Of a stretch of DNA of 64,000 nucleotides, positions 47,100 through 58,186 are shown piece after piece (position 1 is the stretch's first letter; each line of letters starts with the position of its first letter). Below the pieces are notes generated by a model. The model had not been told where the DNA came from. It ran no database searches and saw only the letters and a list, made by a program, of their open reading frames with translations. Source of the stretch: Phytohabitans suffuscus (lineage in GTDB: Bacteria > Actinomycetota > Actinomycetes > Mycobacteriales > Micromonosporaceae); assembly GCF_011764565.1 (NCBI RefSeq), contig NZ_AP022871.1, positions 2,852,320-2,916,319 on the forward strand, read 5' to 3'. A program made the translations under genes and the position numbers.

Positions 47100-48053
47100 A
47101 TGATGTCGGGCAGGAGATGGTGGAGAGCCGCGCTGGCGGCCGGGCTCGTGGCGCTCGTCGCGTCCGGCTGCGGCGCCGGCGGTGGTGGCGACGACGCGGG
47201 CACCACGTCCAAGGTCCAGGAGGGCGCGGCGGCACCTGTGCCGGCGCAGGGCGAGGCGGCGCCGGGTGCCGGAAAGGACGTCGGCGAGGCCGCGCCGAAC
47301 GCCGGGGCGCCGGTCAAGTACCGCCTGGAGGACCGGGCGATCATCTACACCGGCTCGATCACGGTCCGGGTCGAGGACGTGAGCGCCGCCGCCGCGCAGG
47401 CCACCTCGATCGCCACCGGATCGGGCGGGTTCGTCGGCGGCGACAAGCGGTCCAGCTCCGACGCGTACGCCGAGGCCACGATCGTCCTGCGGGTGCCGGC
47501 CCCCAGGTTCGGCGCGGTGGTCGACCAGCTCGCCAAGCTCGGCGATCAGCAGCAGCGCGACATCAGCACCGAGGACGTGACCGAGGAGGCGCTCGACCTC
47601 GACGCCCGGATCAGCAGCCAGCGGGCCCGGGTCGACAGCGGCCGGCGGCTGCTCGCCCAGGCCAAGACGCTCAACGAGCTCGTGATGCTGGAGGGTGAGC
47701 TGGCCAAGCGCGAGGCCGACCTGGCCTCGCTGGAGGCCAAGAAGCGCCGCATGGACGACCTCACCGCGCTCTCCACGATCACCGTGACCCTCCTCGCCCC
47801 GCAGGCCGTGGCGCCCGCCGAGGAGGAGGAGACCGAGATCGGCTTCCTCACCGGCCTCAAGGGCGGCTGGACCGCGCTGCTGGGGGCGCTCGTCGTCCTG
47901 CTGACGGTCATCGGGGCGCTGCTGCCGTGGATGATCGCCCTGGGCCTGCCGGTCGCCGGCGGGCTGTGGCTCGCCCGCCGCCTGCGCCGCGCCCGTGTGC
48001 GGCCCGTACCCCCGGCACCACCCACGGCCCCACCGGCCGCGCCCGCCCCGTAA
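47100..48053 (+). CDS. DUF4349 domain lipoprotein
   Basis: 317 residues. A lipoprotein signal ends LVALVASGC, with lipid-modified Cys24. A disordered Gly/Ala/Pro stretch follows to about residue 70, then the DUF4349 domain (IIYTGSITVRVEDVSAAAAQATSIA, STEDVTEEALDLDARISSQRARVDS) with a central coiled coil. Near the C-terminus are one or two membrane helices and an Arg/Pro-rich tail. It is anchored to the outer face of the membrane; function unknown. A neighbouring ATG at 47103 could also be used. Confidence 0.85.
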   Translation: MMSGRRWWRAALAAGLVALVASGCGAGGGGDDAGTTSKVQEGAAAPVPAQGEAAPGAGKDVGEAAPNAGAPVKYRLEDRAIIYTGSITVRVEDVSAAAAQATSIATGSGGFVGGDKRSSSDAYAEATIVLRVPAPRFGAVVDQLAKLGDQQQRDISTEDVTEEALDLDARISSQRARVDSGRRLLAQAKTLNELVMLEGELAKREADLASLEAKKRRMDDLTALSTITVTLLAPQAVAPAEEEETEIGFLTGLKGGWTALLGALVVLLTVIGALLPWMIALGLPVAGGLWLARRLRRARVRPVPPAPPTAPPAAPAP

Positions 48054-48068
48054 GCGCCGTCCCACCCG

Positions 48069-48092
48069 GCCCGGCCCGATCGGGCCGGGCCA
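48069..48092. terminator. 24-bp perfect palindrome between convergent genes
   Basis: GGCCCGGCCCGA and its reverse complement form a continuous perfect palindrome just after the DUF4349 stop and before the M20 stop. No U tract is present, so it may stop transcription in both directions as a GC-only hairpin. Confidence 0.55.
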
Positions 48093-48107
48093 CGGCGGGT
48101 GCGTCCG

Positions 48108-49373
48108 CTACAGCATGGGGGCGGAGAGGGCGGCGAGGGCGGTGTGCACCATCACCCGCACGCCGTACCCGATGCAGCGCTCGTCGACGTCGAAGCCGGA
48201 CTGGTGGATGTCGAGCGGAGCCTCGGCGCCCGGGATGCCGGTGCCGAGCCGAATCATCGCGCCCGGGACCTGCTCCAGGTAGAACGCGAAGTCTTCGCCG
48301 CCCATGCTGATCTCGGCCTCGACGACCCGCTCCGGGCCGAGCGCGGCGCCCGCGGCGCCGGCGATGATCGCCGAGGCCATGCGGTCGTTGATCACCGGCG
48401 GGACGCCGCGGGTGTAGATCACGTCAGCGCTGGCGCCGGTGCCGGCGACCACGTCCTGGACGAGCTTCTTGATCAGCTCGGGCGCCTCGCGCCAGGCGTC
48501 CCGGTTGAGCACCCGCACGGTGCCCTTGAGGCTGCCCTCGGACGGGATGGCGTTGTACGCCTCGCCGGCGTGCACCCGGCCCCAGACCATCGAGACGCCC
48601 GCGCGCGGGTCGACCCGGCGGTCGAGCAGCGACGGCACGTCGACGATCACCCGGCCGAGCGCGTGCACCAGGTCGGCGGTGAGGTGCGGCCGGGCGGTGT
48701 GCCCGCCGCGCCCGCTGAGCCGGACCTCGACCGTGTCGGCCGCGGCGGTGAACGGCCCGGAGCGCACGCCCACGAGCCCGGTGGGGAGCTGCGGGGCGCA
48801 GTGCAGGGCGTAGATACCCGAGACGTCCTTGAGGCCGCCAGCGGCGATCACCTCGGGCGCGCCGGACGGGATCTGCTCCTCGGCCGGCTGGAAGAGCAGG
48901 CGCACCCGGCCGGGCAGCTCGCCGCGCTCGGCGAGCTGGGCCAGCGCGAGGCCGACGCCCAGCAGGATCGTCGTGTGCACGTCGTGACCGCACGCGTGCG
49001 CCACGTTATCCACAGTGGACCGGTAGGGAACGTCCTTTGTGTCCATCAACGGGAGCGCGTCGAGATCGGCACGGAGCGCGAGCGCCCGCTCACCCTCGCC
49101 GATATCACAGATCACACCGTTGCCCTTGGGCAGGAAGCGGGGCGAGAGCCCCGCCACGGCAAGCTCGCGGGCCACCAGCGCGGCGGTCTCGAACTCCTGG
49201 TTGGACAGCTCCGGATGGGCGTGAATGTGACGTCGTACGGCTACCAGCTCGGCGCCTCGGGAAGCGAGCCATCGGTCTAGCTGGCCTGGCAACGGGTCGG
49301 CCCCGGGTGGTGTCTCGGGCCAGGACGATGCCAGCGGGCTGCCACTGGAGGACAGCGTCAACGCACTCGTCAC
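48108..49373 (-). CDS. M20 family amidohydrolase
   Basis: 421 residues. RRHIHAHPELSNQEFET near residue 48 is the family entry motif. Metal residues lie in ACGHDVHTTILLG (near 128) and LFQPAEEQIPSGA (near 160), and the dimerisation domain has GRGGHTARPH. MGGEDFAFYLEQVPGAMIRLG lies near the C-terminus. Relatives hydrolyse N-acyl amino acids or indole-acetyl conjugates. The start is uncertain; GTG 49373 is used because upstream sequence is not conserved-looking. Confidence 0.88.
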   Translation of the reverse strand: MTSALTLSSSGSPLASSWPETPPGADPLPGQLDRWLASRGAELVAVRRHIHAHPELSNQEFETAALVARELAVAGLSPRFLPKGNGVICDIGEGERALALRADLDALPLMDTKDVPYRSTVDNVAHACGHDVHTTILLGVGLALAQLAERGELPGRVRLLFQPAEEQIPSGAPEVIAAGGLKDVSGIYALHCAPQLPTGLVGVRSGPFTAAADTVEVRLSGRGGHTARPHLTADLVHALGRVIVDVPSLLDRRVDPRAGVSMVWGRVHAGEAYNAIPSEGSLKGTVRVLNRDAWREAPELIKKLVQDVVAGTGASADVIYTRGVPPVINDRMASAIIAGAAGAALGPERVVEAEISMGGEDFAFYLEQVPGAMIRLGTGIPGAEAPLDIHQSGFDVDERCIGYGVRVMVHTALAALSAPML

Positions 49374-50228
49374 GTCGGATTCTCGATCACTGTGGATGGG
49401 ATAGGACTCGGACAGCCTAGACCCAGAACGGTGACGCTGCGCAACATCGTTCTGGTAGCGATGGGCTCGCGGAGCGTTACGAAAGCCCTGGTAGACGCGC
49501 TCGGCAAGCTGCGGAACCCGGTTTGCGTCACCCTCAAACGCTCCCAAGTGTCCCACACCTCCTACAACGCGTGACGGTCTCGTCGGTCACGTCGGCCAAT
49601 CGACAAACCAGTAAATCTACTCAAAATAGCCCACCGGGGCGGGCGTCATTCGCGGATGGTCAACAGTGACACGCCGTACGGGCCGCGCCCGCACAGCCCG
49701 TCCGTCAAGCACGGATACCCCGTGAGTACGGCTCACATTCGCGAATCGTTCGTGGATCGGGCCAAGAAGATCAAATCTATCCGCCGGGCGGACGGACGGT
49801 CACAGACCGCGCACGGCGGCCCCACCGACCTCCACCACGGTCGCACACGGGCGCAAGATTCGGACTCCACCCTTCGACCACATAGGACCCGACGAGTAGA
49901 TCCATAGTGGACACAACAGGATCGGGGCGGGTGCGTTGATCACACTCACCACGCGACCCGGATCGTCCGATTTGTACGCATCCACGCGGGCAGGCCGGGC
50001 CACGTTGGCGCGCGTTGGACTAGGCGGCGGCACCGAAACCGGCGTACTGTCACATCGCGCAGCCAGGCGACGCGAGCCGATCCGGAAGATCGTTCACAAC
50101 TTGTACGCTAGGCCGTCAACCAACCACAACCAGTGAACCCGGGCCCCGCGGCTTTTCTCCGGGCGAACTACCCCGCAAGATAGGGGGGTTGGTTTCCGGC
50201 CCCTCGATCCCCCTCGGTGGCATAACCA
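49374..50228. other. Long divergent intergenic region
   Basis: 855 bp between the M20 gene and the kinase gene. Short frames exist on both strands (for example 49431-49574 and 49721-49907 on the plus strand) but none has a recognisable domain or clear ribosome site. An AT-richer stretch near 49600-49630 and an ATTCGCGAAT palindrome near 49738 could be promoter elements. No tRNA or known RNA was recognised. Confidence 0.45.
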
Positions 50229-52130
<1,902 letters not shown>

Positions 52131-52189
52131 CTACTGGGTCATAGGGGCTCGGTCGTGACGCCGTAACGGACACGTGCTATCAAAGCGGC

Positions 52190-53866
52190 ATGGAAACCTC
52201 AGCGGAATTCGGTGCCGGCGCCGTGGCCGGTCGCAGCTCCCAGCCAAGCGTTGAGGTCCTGAGCGAGCGCGCACTCGCCTGGCTCGAAGACGACCCCGAT
52301 CCGGCGAGCCGCGACGAGCTGCGCGCCGTGCTGAACCAGCTCCCGGCCAGCTCGGCCGACCTGGCCGACCGCTTCGCCGGCACGCTGGAGTTCGGCACCG
52401 CCGGGCTGCGGGGCCCGCTGCGCGCCGGCCCCAACGGCATGAACCTCGCCGTCGTCACCAGGGCGGCGGCGGGGCTCGTCGGCTGGCTCGCCGCCCGCGG
52501 GGCGCAGGGTCCGCTGGTCATCGGGTACGACGCCCGGTACGGCTCGAAGGCGTTCGCCGAGCAGACCGCGCGGGTGGCCACCGGGGCCGGCCGGGACGCG
52601 CTGGTGCTCCCCCGCCCGCTGCCGACCCCCGTGCTGGCCTTCGCGGTCCGCAAGCTCGGCGCGGCGGCCGGCGTCATGGTCACGGCCAGCCACAACCCGC
52701 CCCAGGACAACGGCTACAAGGTCTACCTCGACGACGGCGCGCAGATCGTACCGCCGGTCGACCGGGAGATCGAGGCGGCGATCCAGGCGGTCGCGCGGAT
52801 CGCCGACGTGCCACTCGGCCCGCCCGGCGAGACGCTCGGCGAAGACCTGGTCACGTCCTATGTGGACGGCGCGGTGTCGGTGCTCGACCCGGACACCCCG
52901 CGCGACCTCGCGGTCGCCTACACGCCCCTGCACGGGGTCGGCGCGGCGGTGCTGGCGACGGCGTTCGCCCGAGCCGGCTTCGACCGGCCGGCCGTGGTGC
53001 CGGAGCAGGCCGAGCCGGACCCGGCGTTCCCGACCGTGGCGTTTCCCAACCCGGAGGAGCCGGGCGCGATCGACCGGGTCGTCACCCTGGCCACGGCCAA
53101 CGGCGCGGACATCGCGATCGCCAACGACCCGGACGCGGACCGGTGCGCGGTGGCCATCCCGGACCCGGTCCGGGGCTGGCGGATGCTGCGCGGCGACGAG
53201 GTGGGCGTGCTGATCGCCGACCACCTGATGCGGCAGGGCAAGCGCGGGCTGTACGCGACGACGATCGTGTCGTCCTCCCTGCTCAAAGCGATGTGCGCGG
53301 CGCGTGGAGTGCCGTACGCGCAGACGCTCACCGGCTTCAAGTGGATCGTGCGGGCGGGCGACGGGCTGGTCTTCGGGTACGAGGAGGCGCTCGGCTACTG
53401 CGTGGCGCCCGACCACGTACGCGACAAGGACGGCATCACCGCCGCCCTGACCGTGGCCGAGCTGGCGGCCGGGCTGAAGGCGGAGCTGCGCACGCTCGCC
53501 GACCGGCTGGACGACCTGGCCGCGGAGTTCGGCGTGTACGTCACCGACCAGCTCTCCGTGCGGGTCGACGCGCCGCACGAGATCCAGGACATCATGACCC
53601 GGCTGCGGCAGAAGACGCCCGGCGCGCTCCTCGACGACCCGGTCACCTCGATCGAAGACCTGCTCCCGGACGCCGACGTGATCATCCTGCGCACCGAGAC
53701 GGCCCGCGTGGTGGTCCGCCCGTCCGGCACCGAGCCGAAGCTCAAGGCATACCTCGAGGTCGTCGAGCAGGTGGTGGACGACGACGTGGCCGGCGCCCGC
53801 GAGCGTGCCACCGCCAGCGTCCGCGCCCTGCGGACGGAGACGGCGGCCGCGCTCGGGATCTGGTAG
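52190..53866 (+). CDS. Phospho-sugar mutase (phosphomannomutase/phosphoglucomutase)
   Basis: A 558-residue alpha-D-phosphohexomutase. The phosphorylated Ser167 is in VMVTASHNPPQDNGYKVY, the Mg site is in ANDPDADRCAVAI near residue 310, the sugar loop is GYEEALGY near 395, and the phosphate loop is VRPSGTEPKLKAYLEV near 510. It converts hexose-6-phosphate to hexose-1-phosphate for glycan or nucleotide-sugar synthesis. The N-terminal 60-residue extension matches PgmB/ManB-like actinobacterial forms. Confidence 0.92.
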   Translation: METSAEFGAGAVAGRSSQPSVEVLSERALAWLEDDPDPASRDELRAVLNQLPASSADLADRFAGTLEFGTAGLRGPLRAGPNGMNLAVVTRAAAGLVGWLAARGAQGPLVIGYDARYGSKAFAEQTARVATGAGRDALVLPRPLPTPVLAFAVRKLGAAAGVMVTASHNPPQDNGYKVYLDDGAQIVPPVDREIEAAIQAVARIADVPLGPPGETLGEDLVTSYVDGAVSVLDPDTPRDLAVAYTPLHGVGAAVLATAFARAGFDRPAVVPEQAEPDPAFPTVAFPNPEEPGAIDRVVTLATANGADIAIANDPDADRCAVAIPDPVRGWRMLRGDEVGVLIADHLMRQGKRGLYATTIVSSSLLKAMCAARGVPYAQTLTGFKWIVRAGDGLVFGYEEALGYCVAPDHVRDKDGITAALTVAELAAGLKAELRTLADRLDDLAAEFGVYVTDQLSVRVDAPHEIQDIMTRLRQKTPGALLDDPVTSIEDLLPDADVIILRTETARVVVRPSGTEPKLKAYLEVVEQVVDDDVAGARERATASVRALRTETAAALGIW

Positions 53867-53872
53867 GCCGGA

Positions 53873-54577
53873 TCAGGCGCCGGAGGACGGCGCCGCGGGG
53901 CGGGCGACGCCGAGCGCCTGGTCGATCGCCTTCGCCAGCGCGGCGATCACCAGCGCGACACTCGGCCGGATCGTGGACTCCTCCAGGCTCACCGAGCCGG
54001 TGAAGCCGGCGCCGCCGCCGATCTTCTCCAGCTGGGCGTGCGCCTCCAGGACCTCTTCGCCGGACAGGCCCAGCGTCGGCTCCATCCGCACGGCCGCGAC
54101 CAGGGTGGCCAGCGCCGCGGTGCGCTCGGCCGGCACCCCCTCGCCGGTCAGCGCCTTGCGGAGCCGCTCGCGCACCTCGGTCTCCACGGAGCCGTCGATC
54201 GTCGGGTAGCGGTGCAGGTGGACGTAGCCGTCCATGGCGGTCTCGTCGACGTCGCAGATCACCCCGCGGGCGCACAGGTCGGCGAGCACCCGGGCGCGCA
54301 GCCCGTGGCGCAGCCGCTGCACCCAGGAGGCGGGCGTGTGCGGGGTGTCGGCCGCGATCCGGGCCAACACGCCGTCGGCGATCGGCTCGTCCGTGGGCTT
54401 GGCGTCGGTGACGATGATCGTGCCGTCGGAGTACGCGATCCGGCCGGCGAGCGCCAGCTCCACCAGCACGGCCGCGGCCATGCCCAGGTCGAGACCGATC
54501 CGGGAGCCGATGGCTTTGCCGGACTCGTTGTCATAAGCGAGTAGCAGCAGTTCCTCGGCCAGCGCAACGGAGCTCAT
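53873..54577 (-). CDS. GPP34 family phosphoprotein
   Basis: 234 residues starting MSSVALAEELLLLAYDNESGKAIG, the Golgi phosphoprotein 3 (GPP34) signature found widely in actinobacteria. Later blocks are AAVLVELALAGRIAY and a basic pocket near W-QRLRHGLRARVL. The eukaryotic homologue binds PI4P; the bacterial role is unknown. ATG 54577 is preferred to an upstream frame because a TAGCGT hexamer lies eight bases away. Confidence 0.88.
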   Translation of the reverse strand: MSSVALAEELLLLAYDNESGKAIGSRIGLDLGMAAAVLVELALAGRIAYSDGTIIVTDAKPTDEPIADGVLARIAADTPHTPASWVQRLRHGLRARVLADLCARGVICDVDETAMDGYVHLHRYPTIDGSVETEVRERLRKALTGEGVPAERTAALATLVAAVRMEPTLGLSGEEVLEAHAQLEKIGGGAGFTGSVSLEESTIRPSVALVIAALAKAIDQALGVARPAAPSSGA

Positions 54578-54585
54578 GGCCCCGA

Positions 54586-54620
54586 ACGCTAGCCGGTCCG
54601 CGCACATCATGCACTAACCT
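54586..54620. promoter_or_regulatory. Back-to-back -10 hexamers, GPP34 and NUDIX genes
   Basis: TAGCGT on the minus strand (54586-54591) and TAACCT on the plus strand (54615-54620), 8 and 6 bases from their start codons. Both genes look leaderless and the two promoters lie within 35 bp. Confidence 0.5.
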
Positions 54621-54626
54621 GCCCAG

Positions 54627-54952
54627 GTGCAGGCCATACTCGCCACGTTGGGCCACGTGCTGTCAGCCGATCGGCGCCGGATCCTCATGATCCACCGCAA
54701 CGCCCGCCCCGATGACGTGCACTATGGCCACCACAACGGGCTCGGCGGCAAACTGGAGCCGGACGAGGACGTGGTCGCGGGCATGCGCCGGTCTGGCGCG
54801 ACGTCGCCGACGTACTCGCCGGTCGGGTGCCGATGTGGGAGAGCGACCGGCACTTCCTCCCGCTGGTGTTCGCGCAACGGCCGCGGGTCTTCCACGGGGT
54901 GATGCCCTTCGCGAACGGGCGCGCGCTGAGCTGGTCCTACACCGAGATCTGA
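54627..54952 (+). pseudogene. NUDIX hydrolase with internal deletion
   Basis: The N-terminal 56 residues are a clean MutT-like start (ILATLGHVLSADRRRILMIHRN, then NGLGGKLEPDEDVVAGMRR). The C-terminal part, in another frame, reads VPMWESDRHFLPLVFAQRP through ALSWSYTEI and a stop at 54950-54952. Between them the REUxEE half of the Nudix box and roughly 50-60 further residues are missing. Without the metal-binding Glu pair the enzyme cannot work. A real deletion or a collapsed assembly are both possible. Confidence 0.8.
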
Positions 54953-55093
54953 GCCGTCGCGACGCCGTCGCGGTCGGACCGCCGCCTCACCTTCCGCGGT
55001 GCGCCAAGCCTCACCCCCCGCCGGGCCGGGGCTTGTCACGCGGACCGGCATGCCCGGCCTGCGGCGGACCCCGGCGGCGACCAGCGGCAGTTG

Positions 55094-55725
55094 TCAGAAG
55101 CGGGGCATGCCACCGAACTGGCGGTCGCCCGCGTCGCCCAGGCCGGGCACGATGAACGCCTTGTCGTTGAGGCCCTCGTCGATCGAGGCGGTGACCAGGC
55201 GCAGCGGCAGGCCGGAGCGCTCCAGCCGCTCGATGCCGGCCGGCGCGGCGAGCACGCAGAGCACGATGATGTCGGTGCAGCCGCGGTCGGACAGGAGGCG
55301 GCAGCAGTGCTCCAGCGAGCCGCCGGTGGCGAGCATCGGGTCGAGCACGAACACCGGGCGCCCGGCCAGGTCGACCGGGAGCGACTCCATGTAGGCCCGG
55401 GGCTCGAAGGTGTGCTCGTCGCGGGCGAGCCCCACGAAGCCCATCGACGACTCCGGCAGCAGCGCGAGCGCGGCGTCGGCCATGCCCAGCCCGGCCCGGA
55501 GCACCGGCACCAGCAGCGGCGGGTCGGCGAGCCGGGTGCCCTCGGTCGGTGCCACCGGCGTCTGGATCGGGAAGTGCTCGACGGCCAGGGGGCGAGCGGC
55601 CTCGTACACGAGCATGGTGGTGAGCTCGTGGAGCGCGGCGCGGAACGCCGCCGAGTCGGTGCGGGCGTCGCGCATGGCGGTGAGGCGCGACTGGGCCAGG
55701 GGTGGTCAACGACGAGTACGTCCAC
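55094..55725 (-). CDS. upp: Uracil phosphoribosyltransferase, one frameshift
   Basis: The main frame of 193 residues starts at an internal ATG ([26 protein letters not shown]). It has [16 protein letters not shown], the PRPP loop [17 protein letters not shown] and [12 protein letters not shown], so the enzyme core is intact. The true N-terminus ([17 protein letters not shown]) is encoded just upstream from GTG 55725 but lies in another frame because one G is missing in the run 55699-55702. The TAGGTT hexamer fits GTG 55725. Probably an assembly error. It salvages uracil to UMP and is divergent from deoC. Confidence 0.9.
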
Positions 55726-55732
55726 GGCGGTC

Positions 55733-55799
55733 AACCTACCGCCCGGCGAGCACGCCGCCACGCGCGCGGAGCGCGGCCCGGAACTGGCGTGTCTAGACT
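55733..55799. promoter_or_regulatory. Divergent -10 hexamers of upp and deoC
   Basis: TAGGTT on the minus strand (55733-55738), seven bases from the upp GTG, and TAGACT on the plus strand (55794-55799), six bases from the deoC ATG. Confidence 0.5.
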
Positions 55800-55805
55800 C
55801 GCGGT

Positions 55806-56759
55806 ATGACGGCGACAGCGACGTCGGCGGCGCTGGCCGACATAGGGCGCTCTGATGCGACATTGCGCGCTTTTCTACATGGACTGCCTGGTGTCGACCA
55901 GGTCGGCGCCGAGCAGCGCGCCGCCATGCTGAGCACCCGCTCGATCAAGACGACCGCCAAGGCGTGGGCGATCGACCTGGCGATCCGCATGGTCGACCTG
56001 ACCACGCTGGAGGGTGCGGACACGCCCGGCAAGGTGCGGGCGCTCTCCGCCAAGGCCCGCCGCCCCGACCCGGCCGACCCGTCCTGCCCCGCGGTCGCCG
56101 CCCTGTGCGTGTACCCCTCGATGGTGCCGGTCGCTTCTGAGGCCCTTCGCGGCTCCGGCGTGCATCTCGCGAGCGTCGCCACGGCGTTCCCGTCCGGGCA
56201 GGCGCCGATCGAGGTCAAGCTCGCCGACACGAAGGCCGCCGTCGCGGCCGGGGCCGACGAGATCGACATGGTGATCAACCGGGGCGCCTTCCTGTCCGGG
56301 CGCTACCAGGAGGTGTACGACGAGATCGTCGCCGTCAAGGACGCCTGCGGCGGCGCGCACCTCAAGGTCATCCTGGAGACCGGCGAGCTGGCCACCTACG
56401 ACAACGTGCGCCGTGCCTCCTGGCTCGCGATGCTGGCCGGCGGCGACTTCATCAAGACCTCGACGGGCAAGGTGCCGGTCGCCGCGACGCTGCCGGTGAC
56501 GCTCGTGATGCTCGAAGCCGTCCGCGACTTCCGGGGCGCGTCGGGGCGCCAGGTGGGGGTCAAGCCGGCGGGCGGCATCCGCACGACCAAAGACGCGATC
56601 AAGTACCTCGTGGTGGTCAACGAGACCGCGGGCGCGGACTGGCTCGACCCGGACTGGTTCCGGTTCGGCGCCTCCACGCTCCTCAACGACCTGCTGATGC
56701 AGCGCACGAAGCTGAAGACCGGGCACTACTCCGGTCCGGACTACTTCACTGTGGACTGA
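55806..56759 (+). CDS. deoC: Deoxyribose-phosphate aldolase
   Basis: A 317-residue class I aldolase. Schiff-base Lys217 is in GGDFIKTSTGK, an active-site Lys is in GVKPAGGIRT, and the Asp is in EIDMVINRGAFL. It splits 2-deoxyribose-5-phosphate to glyceraldehyde-3-phosphate and acetaldehyde in nucleoside breakdown. The following aldehyde dehydrogenase could oxidise the acetaldehyde released. The gene is somewhat longer than E. coli DeoC (259), as usual for actinobacteria. Confidence 0.95.
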   Translation: MTATATSAALADIGRSDATLRAFLHGLPGVDQVGAEQRAAMLSTRSIKTTAKAWAIDLAIRMVDLTTLEGADTPGKVRALSAKARRPDPADPSCPAVAALCVYPSMVPVASEALRGSGVHLASVATAFPSGQAPIEVKLADTKAAVAAGADEIDMVINRGAFLSGRYQEVYDEIVAVKDACGGAHLKVILETGELATYDNVRRASWLAMLAGGDFIKTSTGKVPVAATLPVTLVMLEAVRDFRGASGRQVGVKPAGGIRTTKDAIKYLVVVNETAGADWLDPDWFRFGASTLLNDLLMQRTKLKTGHYSGPDYFTVD

Positions 56760-56761
56760 CG

Positions 56762-58186
56762 ATGTTCGAATACGCCCCCGCACCCGAGTCGCGCTCCATT
56801 GTGGACATCAAGCCGTCGTACGGCTTGTTCGTCGACGGGCAGTGGATCGACGGCCAGGTGCGCGACAAGACCGTCAACCCGGCCAACGAAGAGGTGCTCG
56901 CCGAGGTCGCCTGGGCCACCGAGTCCGAAGTGGACGCTGCGGTGCGCGCGGCCCGCGCGGCGTACGAGAACGTGTGGTCGACCATGCCGGGCCGCGAGCG
57001 GGCCAAGTACCTGTTCCGCATCGCCCGCATCATCCAGGAGCGCGCCCGCGAGCTGGCCGTGCTGGAGTCGCTCGACAACGGCAAGCCGATCCGCGAGTCC
57101 CGCGACGTCGACGTGCCGCTGGTCGCCGCGCACTTCTTCTACTACGCGGGGTGGGCCGACAAGCTGGGGTACGCCGGGTTCGGTGCTTCACCACGGCCGA
57201 TCGGCGTGGCCGGCCAGGTCATCCCGTGGAACTTCCCGCTGCTCATGCTGGCCTGGAAGATCGCGCCCGCGCTGGCCGCCGGCAACACGGTCGTGCTCAA
57301 GCCGGCCGAGACCACGCCGCTGACCGCGCTCGTCTTCGCCGAGATCTGCCAGGAGGCCGAGCTGCCGCCCGGCGTGGTCAACATCGTGACCGGTGCCGGC
57401 GAGACCGGCCACGCCCTGGTGTCGCACCCGGGCGTCGACAAGGTGGCGTTTACCGGCTCGACCGAGGTGGGGCGGGCGATCGCGCGCGCGGTGGCCGGCA
57501 GCCGCAAGAAGCTCACGCTGGAGCTCGGCGGCAAGGCGGCCAACATCGTCTTCGAGGACGCGCCGATCGACCAGGCCGTCGAGGGCATCGTCAACGGCAT
57601 CTTCTTCAACCAGGGGCACGTCTGCTGCGCCGGCTCGCGGTTGCTGGTCCAGGAGTCGGTGTACGACGAGGTGCTCGCCTCGCTCAAGCGGCGGATGGCG
57701 CTGCTGCGCGTCGGCGACCCGCTGGACAAGAACACCGACATCGGCGCGATCAACTCGGCCGCCCAGCTGGAGCGCATCCGCACGCTCTCGGAGATCGGCT
57801 CCGAGGAGGGCGCTTCTCGCTGGTCCCCGCCGTGCGAGCTGCCGGAGCGGGGTTTCTGGTTCGCACCGACGATCTTCACGGGCGTGACCCAGGCACACCG
57901 GATCGCCCGCGAGGAGATCTTCGGGCCGGTGCTCTCGGTGCTCACCTTCCGCACGCCGGCCGAGGCCGTCGAAAAGGCCAACAACACGCCGTACGGGCTC
58001 TCCGCCGGCGTCTGGACCGACAAGGGCTCGCGCATCCTGTGGATGGCCGACCGGCTGCGCGCCGGCGTGGTGTGGGCCAACACGTTCAACAAGTTCGACC
58101 CGGCGTCGCCGTTCGGCGGTTACAAGGAGTCCGGCTACGGTCGCGAGGGCGGCCGGCACGGGTTGGAGGCATACCTCGATGTCTAG
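56762..58186 (+). CDS. Aldehyde dehydrogenase
   Basis: 474 residues of full ALDH fold. Catalytic Cys288 is in NQGHVCCAG, the general-base Glu is in LELGGKAAN near residue 255, and the NAD loop is in FTGSTEVGRAIA. It starts three bases after the deoC stop and overlaps the next gene by eight bases. It probably clears acetaldehyde from DeoC (inference from operon). Confidence 0.92.
   Translation: MFEYAPAPESRSIVDIKPSYGLFVDGQWIDGQVRDKTVNPANEEVLAEVAWATESEVDAAVRAARAAYENVWSTMPGRERAKYLFRIARIIQERARELAVLESLDNGKPIRESRDVDVPLVAAHFFYYAGWADKLGYAGFGASPRPIGVAGQVIPWNFPLLMLAWKIAPALAAGNTVVLKPAETTPLTALVFAEICQEAELPPGVVNIVTGAGETGHALVSHPGVDKVAFTGSTEVGRAIARAVAGSRKKLTLELGGKAANIVFEDAPIDQAVEGIVNGIFFNQGHVCCAGSRLLVQESVYDEVLASLKRRMALLRVGDPLDKNTDIGAINSAAQLERIRTLSEIGSEEGASRWSPPCELPERGFWFAPTIFTGVTQAHRIAREEIFGPVLSVLTFRTPAEAVEKANNTPYGLSAGVWTDKGSRILWMADRLRAGVVWANTFNKFDPASPFGGYKESGYGREGGRHGLEAYLDV

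Noticed and set aside
49431..49574. Small plus-strand gene (about 47 codons) divergent from the M20 gene
   Set aside because: The upstream hexamer TAGACC lacks the final T, there is no ribosome site, and no domain was recognised.
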